The position numbers were made by a program, and so were the translations under genes. Under the pieces are notes generated by a model. The model saw only the letters and a program-made list of their open reading frames with translations, ran no database searches and was not told the origin of the DNA. Shown piece after piece: positions 1 to 6,467 of a DNA stretch of 14,720 nt. The first letter of the stretch is position 1. Every line of letters starts with the position of its first letter. The stretch is taken from contig DAORXQ010000039.1 in the NCBI GenBank assembly GCA_035371905.1, positions 1-14,720 of the forward strand, in the 5' to 3' direction. This stretch comes from a bacterium (GTDB lineage Bacteria > Ratteibacteria > UBA8468 > B48-G9 > JAFGKM01).

Positions 1-2721
1 ATGGGATTTGTGGATGAAGAAGAAGGAGATAAAAAAGGTGGATGGACTGACCAAGGGAAATACAATTCTCTTGATAATTTCCCAGTTGGTATTAACAAAT
101 TTGCTGGTATTGAATTTAAGATAATAAATCCAGAAGAAAATAATGGGAAATCATGTATCGTTTTAAAAGGTGGTCCAAGACCTTATTTTCCTGAAAGTGT
201 TGAAGTATCTGTAAATGATAAAGGGAGATACATATATTTTTTACATACAATAGCATGGGGAGCAAATACAGAAGAATTAGGACCATTTCCAGAAGTAGCA
301 AAATATGTTGTGAATTATAAAGATGGAACAAGCAAAGATATAACAATAAGACAAGGGAAAGAAGTAGTTGGATGGTGGTTTCCTTCTGATACTGATTTGT
401 TTAAGATTGGATGGATTGGTAAAAATAAACAATGTGATAGAATTGGAGTTGGTGTCTTTATGTGGGAAAATCCTAATCCAGATAAAGAAATAAATTCAAT
501 TGTTTTAAAATCAGAAAATACAGGAGCGGTACTGGTAATTTTAGGTATAACGATGAAGGATAAAAAAGAATTACCTGTTTCAGTGATTAAAGAAGATGTA
601 AAGGATGATATTTATAGGCATGTTTCTTTTGACAAGTGGTTTAAAGTAGATATGCCAATAGATGATTTTTCACCAAGTATTCTTGATAAAATAAGGAAAT
701 GGCATAAACCAGCAGGAATTCATGGATATTTAAAGGTTGATAAAAATGGAAACTTTGTATTTGAAGATGGAACACCTGCAAAATTCTGGGGAGTTGTTGG
801 TCCTTTATGCCCGAGTAAAAGTGATGCTGAATATCTTGCAAAACGGCTTGCTAAATATGGTTTTAATCTTATAAGAATGCATAATTTAAGAAGTGAAATA
901 ACTGACTGGTATCAACCCGACAATACAAAAGAATTAAATAAAAGTAAACTTGACCGACTTGACTATTTCATTGCCCAATTGAAAAAAGAAGGTATACATG
1001 TTCATTTTGTTATGTGGTATGGGAATAGTTTTAAAGAAAAAGATGGGATAAAGGACTGGAATAAAAATTTTGGGCTTAATAGTCAAACACTTTATTTTGA
1101 TAAACCTACACAGGACTTCTATATTGAATTTCTTAAAAAAATATTCACACATAAAAATCCATATACAGGACTGACTTATGCAGAAGACCCAGCAATTGCC
1201 CAGATTCAGATAGTAAATGAAAATAATATGTTTTTCTATTCTTTACAGAATTTACCACCGAGTTATTTGATTGATTTAAAGCATATGTTCATAAAATGGG
1301 TTAAGGAAAAATATAAAACACAGGAAAATCTATATGAAAATTGGAAGGTAAAAGGTTCACCTTTTGATATTGGAGAAAATATGGATGATTTTATACTTTT
1401 ACCTATATGGAATCTTGCAAATGTTTCAGAGAATAAAATAAAGAGAGCAAAAGACCAGGCATTATTCTATTATCAATTGCAGACAGATTTTTACAAAAGA
1501 GTTGAAAAGACATTAAGAGAAATTGGATATAAAGGTGCTATATGTGGTACTCCATGGTATGCTCCAGGTTGGCTCAATGAAGTTGACCTTTATTCAAATT
1601 CACAAGTTGATTTTATATCAAAACATACATACTGGGACCATGGAAAAGGAGGATGGCGTCCTGATGTTGTTACATTTCACAATCAACCAATGATTAAAAA
1701 TCTTGAAAAGAGTATACTTCTTACAGGATTTAACAGGATATATTCAAAGCCATTTATGATTACAGAGTGGAATTGTGTATATCCGAATGAATTTGTTCTT
1801 GAAGCGGTACCTATTATGGCAAGTTATGCTGCATTACAGGGATGGAGTGGACTTACACATTTTGCTGTTGGAGATGTTGACTGGACAGGACATTTAAATG
1901 AGATGTTTGGGATTGCAACAAATCCAATGTACTGGTGTCTTGAGCCAGTTGGAAGTTTAATATTTTTAAGAGGAGATGTAAAAGAAGGAGATGTTATATA
2001 CAGAAGAAGATTAACACTTGAAGATGTATTTAATCCAAAAAGAGAACTTGAAAGAAAGATTCTTGAAAAACTTGAAGATGTTGATTATATGAGAGCAAGA
2101 TGGGAAGATATGGGATATCCACCTTATTTACTTGGTGTTGGAAAGGTTGGAATTGATTTTGTTGATAAAAAAGGAGAAAACTATGTTGATGCTGAAAAGA
2201 TAAAAAAATGTATAGATGAAAAGAATAAAGTTGTAAAAAGTAGTAATGAAGAACTTTTATGGAATTATGGGAAAGGATATATTATTGTTGATACAGAAAG
2301 GACACAAGGAACCATTGGATTTATTGATGGAGTGGAAATAAAATTTAAAAATTGTAAAATGAAGGTTGAGAGTCCTTTTTCTGCTGTGTTTTTATCTTCT
2401 GTTGATGAATTACCAATAAAAAATTCTACTCATTTGCTTTTAACAGTTGTGGGTAGATGTAGAAATAAAGGACAGGAATATATGAGGGTAAATAATGAAT
2501 GGAAATTGAAAAATCTTGGAAATATGCCTGTTTTGATGGAGCCGGTAAATCTTAATATTGAAATAAGTAATAATAAAAACTTTGAGATATATGCTCTTGA
2601 CATAAATGGAAAAAGGGTTAGAAAAATTGGAGATTTGAATTCAAAAGATGGTAAAATAAGTTTAAATTTAAATACTGGAAATGAAAAAAGTGTATATTAT
2701 GAAATTGTAGAAAGGAGGTGA
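1..2721 (+). CDS. Clan GH-A-like glycoside hydrolase with N-terminal accessory beta-sandwich (5' end missing)
   Basis: A large hydrolase, probably acting on a polysaccharide or oligosaccharide. Residues about 1-195 (numbered from the window edge) are a beta-sandwich accessory domain with motifs GWTDQG, FAGIEF, WENPNP and GIT. Residues about 230-690 look like a GH-A TIM barrel: FWGV and NLIRMHN lie early, the likely acid/base is E407 in VNENN, and the likely nucleophile is E589 in ITEWN. A C-terminal beta region follows, including the IIVDTERTQG segment at 761-770. Position 1 happens to be ATG, but the acidic stretch and GWTDQG that follow belong to the conserved accessory domain, so the real start and any signal peptide lie upstream. 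The stop TGA is embedded in the strong ribosome-binding site of the next gene. The exact family and substrate are not recognised; the catalytic glutamates are inferred from position and motif. Confidence 0.8.
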   Translation: MGFVDEEEGDKKGGWTDQGKYNSLDNFPVGINKFAGIEFKIINPEENNGKSCIVLKGGPRPYFPESVEVSVNDKGRYIYFLHTIAWGANTEELGPFPEVAKYVVNYKDGTSKDITIRQGKEVVGWWFPSDTDLFKIGWIGKNKQCDRIGVGVFMWENPNPDKEINSIVLKSENTGAVLVILGITMKDKKELPVSVIKEDVKDDIYRHVSFDKWFKVDMPIDDFSPSILDKIRKWHKPAGIHGYLKVDKNGNFVFEDGTPAKFWGVVGPLCPSKSDAEYLAKRLAKYGFNLIRMHNLRSEITDWYQPDNTKELNKSKLDRLDYFIAQLKKEGIHVHFVMWYGNSFKEKDGIKDWNKNFGLNSQTLYFDKPTQDFYIEFLKKIFTHKNPYTGLTYAEDPAIAQIQIVNENNMFFYSLQNLPPSYLIDLKHMFIKWVKEKYKTQENLYENWKVKGSPFDIGENMDDFILLPIWNLANVSENKIKRAKDQALFYYQLQTDFYKRVEKTLREIGYKGAICGTPWYAPGWLNEVDLYSNSQVDFISKHTYWDHGKGGWRPDVVTFHNQPMIKNLEKSILLTGFNRIYSKPFMITEWNCVYPNEFVLEAVPIMASYAALQGWSGLTHFAVGDVDWTGHLNEMFGIATNPMYWCLEPVGSLIFLRGDVKEGDVIYRRRLTLEDVFNPKRELERKILEKLEDVDYMRARWEDMGYPPYLLGVGKVGIDFVDKKGENYVDAEKIKKCIDEKNKVVKSSNEELLWNYGKGYIIVDTERTQGTIGFIDGVEIKFKNCKMKVESPFSAVFLSSVDELPIKNSTHLLLTVVGRCRNKGQEYMRVNNEWKLKNLGNMPVLMEPVNLNIEISNNKNFEIYALDINGKRVRKIGDLNSKDGKISLNLNTGNEKSVYYEIVERR
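2711..2720 (+). promoter_or_regulatory. Strong Shine-Dalgarno of first CBM-like gene, containing the hydrolase stop
   Basis: AAAGGAGGTG lies just upstream of the ATG at 2726, with core GGAGG at 2714-2718. The TGA stop of the preceding hydrolase (2719-2721) overlaps it, so translation of the two genes is probably coupled. Confidence 0.75.
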
Positions 2722-2725
2722 AAAA

Positions 2726-3310
2726 ATGAGGAAATTAATGTTATTTGGTTTATTTTTTGCTGGTATGACGATTTTACTGTATGGGCAGGAAGAGAAGAAA
2801 GAGACAAAAAAATGGGTATGGATAGAAGCAGAAATTGTTAAAGAGACATCTTTTAGACCAAATGATTGGATGAAAGGAGATGACCCTGAGAAATTGAGTG
2901 GAGGAGATGCATTAACACATCTTTCTTCAGATGGACAGGACCCGAATAGAGATGAGTATTATGCAATCTGGGAGTTTGAAGTTCCAGAAGATGGGACATA
3001 TGAATTCTGGTCAAGAGAGGGGCATAAAGGACATATAAAATACAAATGGAGAATAGATAAAGGTGAATGGCAAACATCTGAATATGACTTACCTTATAAA
3101 AATGTTATATCTATAGGACAGTTCAGAACAATTGGATGGGTTAATAATGGAAAGGTTGAGATAAAGAAAGGAAAACATAAACTTGAAATAGTTTTAACAG
3201 GTTCAACAAGTGGTGGAACAGGGAAAGACATCTGGGGACTTTTTGATTGTTTCTTATTCACACAGGAAAGATTCCAGCCGAGAGGAAAAGCAAAACCAGG
3301 TGAAGAGTAA
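2726..3310 (+). CDS. Secreted CBM6/35-like single-domain protein, copy A
   Basis: A 194-residue exported protein, probably a stand-alone carbohydrate-binding module or partner of the upstream hydrolase. Residues 1-20 form a Sec signal peptide (basic MRK, hydrophobic core, likely cleavage near LLYG/Q21); there is no lipobox cysteine. The mature part is one beta-sandwich: WIEAE at residues 32-36 is the typical opening of CBM6/35-type domains, whose Glu residues often bind calcium. It is followed by YYAIWEFEVPEDGTYEFW, an aromatic-rich centre, KKGKHKLEIVLTG and the final strand FDCFLFT. No catalytic motif is seen. It starts 4 nt after the hydrolase stop behind a strong ribosome-binding site and ends just before a perfect terminator. 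It is almost identical to the gene at 3420. The fold assignment rests on motif pattern only; the ligand is unknown. Confidence 0.75.
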   Translation: MRKLMLFGLFFAGMTILLYGQEEKKETKKWVWIEAEIVKETSFRPNDWMKGDDPEKLSGGDALTHLSSDGQDPNRDEYYAIWEFEVPEDGTYEFWSREGHKGHIKYKWRIDKGEWQTSEYDLPYKNVISIGQFRTIGWVNNGKVEIKKGKHKLEIVLTGSTSGGTGKDIWGLFDCFLFTQERFQPRGKAKPGEE

Positions 3311-3347
3311 TTAAAAAGGCCGGGTATTACAAAAGCCCGGCCTTTTT
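2852..3347 (+). repeat. Identical 496-bp direct repeat, copy A
   Basis: From the TTT codon of F43 in the first CBM-like gene through its terminator T-run, the sequence is identical to 3546-4041 (offset 694), as far as can be compared by eye. The 126 nt of coding sequence just before the block differ at about 15 positions. The sharp boundary suggests recent recombination or gene conversion rather than uniform divergence. Confidence 0.9.
3313..3347 (+). terminator. Perfect intrinsic terminator 1
   Basis: A 12-bp perfect stem, AAAAAGGCCGGG (3313-3324) with CCCGGCCTTTTT (3336-3347), encloses an 11-nt loop and ends in a five-T run. The A-run on the left arm makes it symmetric, so it could stop transcription in either direction. 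It begins 2 nt after the stop of CBM-like copy A. Confidence 0.9.
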
Positions 3348-3350
3348 ATA

Positions 3351-3413
3351 AATTTAGATACTGGAAATAAAAAAGTATTTATAGGTGTCAGAAAAACAGA
3401 AATGAGGAGGTGA
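3351..3413 (+). pseudogene. Relic C-terminus of a second glycoside hydrolase copy
   Basis: This stretch reads NLDTGNKK, a diverged middle, then EMRR and a stop. It corresponds to the last residues of the upstream hydrolase, NLNTGNEK ... ERR and a stop. At the nucleotide level 3350-3368 matches 2664-2682 at 18 of 19 positions; the rest has diverged, with two extra codons. In both places the TGA stop sits inside a GGAGGTGA ribosome-binding site before a CBM-like gene. The simplest reading is that the duplicated unit once included the hydrolase, or its end, and that the rest of the second hydrolase was lost. No start codon or body remains between terminator 1 and this tail. Confidence 0.6.
3404..3412 (+). 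promoter_or_regulatory. Shine-Dalgarno of second CBM-like gene
   Basis: GAGGAGGTG with core GGAGG at 3406-3410, 9 nt before the ATG at 3420. It supports that start and parallels the site before copy A, including a TGA overlapping the motif. Confidence 0.75.
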
Positions 3414-3419
3414 AAGAAA

Positions 3420-4004
3420 ATGAAAAAAATAACAGTATTGGGTTTATTTTTTGTTGGTATGATGATTTTATTATATGGGCAGGAAGAGAAGAAAGAGACA
3501 AAAAAATGGGTATGGATAGAGGCAGAAATTGTTAAAGAAACAACATTTAGACCAAATGATTGGATGAAAGGAGATGACCCTGAGAAATTGAGTGGAGGAG
3601 ATGCATTAACACATCTTTCTTCAGATGGACAGGACCCGAATAGAGATGAGTATTATGCAATCTGGGAGTTTGAAGTTCCAGAAGATGGGACATATGAATT
3701 CTGGTCAAGAGAGGGGCATAAAGGACATATAAAATACAAATGGAGAATAGATAAAGGTGAATGGCAAACATCTGAATATGACTTACCTTATAAAAATGTT
3801 ATATCTATAGGACAGTTCAGAACAATTGGATGGGTTAATAATGGAAAGGTTGAGATAAAGAAAGGAAAACATAAACTTGAAATAGTTTTAACAGGTTCAA
3901 CAAGTGGTGGAACAGGGAAAGACATCTGGGGACTTTTTGATTGTTTCTTATTCACACAGGAAAGATTCCAGCCGAGAGGAAAAGCAAAACCAGGTGAAGA
4001 GTAA
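3420..4004 (+). CDS. Secreted CBM6/35-like single-domain protein, copy B
   Basis: A 194-residue tandem paralogue of the gene at 2726. The two proteins are identical from residue 43 onward and nearly so from residue 20. The signal peptide differs: MKKITVLGLFFVGMMILLYG here, against MRKLMLFGLFFAGMT at the start of copy A. The domain layout is the same, with WIEAE at 32-36, a central beta-sandwich with many Trp and Tyr residues, and FDCFLF near the end. It should be exported and bind the same ligand as copy A, so the duplication looks like a dosage change or a very recent event rather than diversification of binding. It lies between two identical terminators. No convincing promoter is visible in the 72 nt between terminator 1 and the start, so expression may depend on read-through. 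Confidence 0.75.
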   Translation: MKKITVLGLFFVGMMILLYGQEEKKETKKWVWIEAEIVKETTFRPNDWMKGDDPEKLSGGDALTHLSSDGQDPNRDEYYAIWEFEVPEDGTYEFWSREGHKGHIKYKWRIDKGEWQTSEYDLPYKNVISIGQFRTIGWVNNGKVEIKKGKHKLEIVLTGSTSGGTGKDIWGLFDCFLFTQERFQPRGKAKPGEE

Positions 4005-4041
4005 TTAAAAAGGCCGGGTATTACAAAAGCCCGGCCTTTTT
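3546..4041 (+). repeat. Identical 496-bp direct repeat, copy B
   Basis: The partner of 2852-3347. It covers most of the second CBM-like gene plus its terminator. After the shared T-run the two copies diverge at once (ATAAATTT against CTTAAAAA), so the T-run marks the right edge of the identical block. Confidence 0.9.
4007..4041 (+). terminator. Perfect intrinsic terminator 2, abutting the next gene
   Basis: The same 12-bp perfect stem, 11-nt loop and T5 run as terminator 1. Its last T is only 7 nt before the ATG of the six-hairpin glycosidase gene. If it terminates well, that gene depends on read-through or on a promoter within the CBM-like gene. Confidence 0.85.
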
Positions 4042-4048
4042 CTTAAAA

Positions 4049-6454
4049 ATGGATAAATTCAAACCACTTGATTTTTTTGAACTTTCTTTTTCTGACAGAA
4101 AAACAGGATTAATTGAAGTCAGAGATGGAAGAGGAGATATTTATTTCTATAAAGAATTTAAGAAAAAAGTAAAATTTAAAATTATTGGAAGTTGTGGATG
4201 GCATAAAATTATCATAAAAAAAGATGGTAAAAGGATTGAAAAAAGAATAAAAGTTGAGTGTGAAACAGAAATAAAAACAGATTCATTTATTGAGAAACTA
4301 TTTAAAAAACTTGTTGCAGATTGCCAAACAAAAAAATCAGATTATATTGATGGTAAAATAGTGAATTATTATGTTAGATGGATAAGAGATGATACCCACT
4401 GTAAAAAAGCATACAGATACTGGGAAAAAGAACTTAAAAGTATGCCAGAACTATTCTTAAATCATCAGAGTAAAAATGGAATGATATTTGATTTATTTGA
4501 TGAAAGTGACCCATTTTTTCATTATAGACAGATGGTATGGGGAGAAAAATGGGCAAAATATATAGACAATAATAAATTTTATATGGAAAGAATTCCAGTT
4601 GAAGCAGATGTTGAATATTTAATTGTTGAGAATGTTTTTTATACATGGCAGGCAACAGGAGATAATGAATGGTTGAAAAAAATACTTCCAAAACTTGATA
4701 GAGCAATGAAATATACTATGAATGATAAATTAAGATGGAGTAAAAAATTTGGTCTTGTTAAAAGGGGATTTACAATTGACACATGGGATTTTCAGCCATT
4801 AATAATTAAAAATATACATCCTGATGGTAATAAAAATAAATTTGGTCTTTTTGATTTTATGTGGATTGATGAAAAGAGTCCATTTTTTATATTTCATGGA
4901 GATAATACTGGTTTTTATCATTCATGCCTTTTACTTTCAAAGATGTTTGATGTTATAAAAAATAAAAAGAAAAGAGATTACTGGAAGAATATTGCTTTAA
5001 AAATTAAGAAAAACCTTGATAAATATTGCTGGAACGGAAAGTTTTATTATCATCATATACCTGCTGAAAATATAGAAAATTTTAAGATTGATAGTTTTGA
5101 TTATAGAAATCAATTGAGTTTGAGTCACTCTTATGACCTTAATAGAGAAATAGGATATGATAAAGCGGTTTCAATTATAAAAGAATATATTGAATTAAAA
5201 GAAAAAACAAAAGAGGAAAGTTTTGCTGAATGGTTTACAGTTTATCCACCATTTCCTGAAGGAGTTTTTCATCTAAATAAAGGTGAATATATGAATGGAG
5301 GAATAACAACAATAGTTGCAGGAGAACTTTCAAAAGCAGCGTTTAATAATGGATTTGAATGGTATGGAGCAGATATTTTAAAGAGAATAAATGATATTAT
5401 AGAAAAAGATGGATACCTTCACTGTGTTTACCGACCAAAAGTTGAAAAATTTATAGAAGGTAATTTTAAAGTAATAGATTTAAAAAAGATTGTAAACAGA
5501 GCAACATCTTATAAATATAAAGATGGATGGCTTGGAATGTTAGATATAATGAATAATGATATGAGGTATTTAAAACCGGGTAAATATGAATTTTACGGAA
5601 TACCATATGAGATAATAGACCCTGAAAAAAATAATGGGAAAAATGTTTTAATAGTGGGTAAATTTTTAAATGATGTTGAAATAGAAGTAAACGATTTTGC
5701 TGGCAGTGTTTATTTTTTTCATACAGGAAACAGATTAATTCATAATGATGTCTGCGGGATATACAATGTAATCTATCAGGATGGGTCAGAAGAAAAAGTT
5801 TATCTTATTGGAAATAAAAATATAACTGGCTGGTGGAATTCAAAAGATACAGTTGAAACAAGAGTTGTCTGGCACGGCAAAGGTGGTAAATGCTGGGATG
5901 TTGGTTTCAATGTTTTTGTATGGAATAATCCAAATCCTGAGAAGAAAATTGAAAAAATCAAGGTAAGTGCAGTTAAAAATGAATGTCAGATTATAATTTT
6001 TGGAATAACAATTTCTGACAGGAAAGGGAAATTACCTGAAAAACATATTTCTTATGGAATTCCTGACAACTGGGGAATGACAGCAGTTATTTCATCAATA
6101 ATAGAAGGCTTGTGTGGAATTAAGGATAGATATAAATTATTTGAAAAGGTTGAAATATCACCTAAATGGGAAAGTTTAAAAGGTAAAAAAGCAGATGTTT
6201 TTATTAAATATGGACCGAATGATTCATATATTGCCTATAAATACAGAAAAATTAAAAACAGGATATTAATAGATTTCACTGGAAGTGGAAGTAAATTTTA
6301 TTTTCATATTATGTTACCATTTTATAGCAATGTTAAAGAAGTTTTATTTGAAGGAAGACCTTTAAAATTTGAAAAAATTAAAGTTGGAGATACTTTTTAT
6401 GTTGATTTTGAGATTAAAGATGTAAAAGGTGGAGAAATAAAAATAATTCTTTAA
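4049..6454 (+). CDS. Six-hairpin (alpha/alpha)6-barrel glycosidase-like protein with inserted beta-sandwich
   Basis: An 801-residue protein that looks like a glycoside hydrolase of the six-hairpin superfamily. Residues about 1-90 are a beta-rich lead domain. About 95-505 is helical, with WIRDDTH (111-117), a Glu/Asp-rich region, GDNTG (285-288) and MNGG (415-418), patterns typical of toroid glycosidases. About 505-665 is the accessory beta-sandwich also found at the start of the hydrolase at position 1 (shared YGIP/AGIE, NNGK, GWW, NNPNP and GITISD motifs). DNWGM at 673-677 and a further amphipathic helix then appear to resume the barrel, followed by a beta C-terminus. There is no signal peptide, so it is probably cytoplasmic unless exported by another route. 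The ATG has no Shine-Dalgarno and follows terminator 2; no usual upstream in-frame start is available. Catalytic residues and substrate cannot be named with confidence. Confidence 0.7.
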   Translation: MDKFKPLDFFELSFSDRKTGLIEVRDGRGDIYFYKEFKKKVKFKIIGSCGWHKIIIKKDGKRIEKRIKVECETEIKTDSFIEKLFKKLVADCQTKKSDYIDGKIVNYYVRWIRDDTHCKKAYRYWEKELKSMPELFLNHQSKNGMIFDLFDESDPFFHYRQMVWGEKWAKYIDNNKFYMERIPVEADVEYLIVENVFYTWQATGDNEWLKKILPKLDRAMKYTMNDKLRWSKKFGLVKRGFTIDTWDFQPLIIKNIHPDGNKNKFGLFDFMWIDEKSPFFIFHGDNTGFYHSCLLLSKMFDVIKNKKKRDYWKNIALKIKKNLDKYCWNGKFYYHHIPAENIENFKIDSFDYRNQLSLSHSYDLNREIGYDKAVSIIKEYIELKEKTKEESFAEWFTVYPPFPEGVFHLNKGEYMNGGITTIVAGELSKAAFNNGFEWYGADILKRINDIIEKDGYLHCVYRPKVEKFIEGNFKVIDLKKIVNRATSYKYKDGWLGMLDIMNNDMRYLKPGKYEFYGIPYEIIDPEKNNGKNVLIVGKFLNDVEIEVNDFAGSVYFFHTGNRLIHNDVCGIYNVIYQDGSEEKVYLIGNKNITGWWNSKDTVETRVVWHGKGGKCWDVGFNVFVWNNPNPEKKIEKIKVSAVKNECQIIIFGITISDRKGKLPEKHISYGIPDNWGMTAVISSIIEGLCGIKDRYKLFEKVEISPKWESLKGKKADVFIKYGPNDSYIAYKYRKIKNRILIDFTGSGSKFYFHIMLPFYSNVKEVLFEGRPLKFEKIKVGDTFYVDFEIKDVKGGEIKIIL

Positions 6455-6456
6455 AA

Positions 6457-6461
6457 TGGAG
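6457..6461 (+). promoter_or_regulatory. Ribosome-binding site of sulfatase
   Basis: TGGAG lies 6 nt before the ATG at 6468, in the 13-nt gap after the upstream stop. It supports this start, with no room for an upstream signal peptide. Confidence 0.55.
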
Positions 6462-6467
6462 TAAAAG

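Noticed and set aside
1..3. ATG at position 1 as the true start of the first hydrolase
   Set aside because: The residues right after it belong to the conserved accessory domain (GWTDQG follows at once), there is no signal peptide, and the window begins there, so the match is accidental and the gene is 5'-truncated.
3354..3381. Promoter for CBM-like copy B (TTAGAT and TATTTA with a 16-nt spacer)
   Set aside because: The -35 matches poorly, and the same bases are explained as the relic hydrolase tail; in such AT-rich sequence this is expected by chance.
3348..3419. Riboswitch or structured leader between the CBM-like genes
   Set aside because: No stem beyond the terminator is visible, and the stretch is short and AT-rich.
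2852..4041. The duplicated block as a mobile element
   Set aside because: No transposase, no terminal inverted repeats and no target-site duplication; the edges fall within a gene and at a terminator T-run, which fits homologous recombination better.
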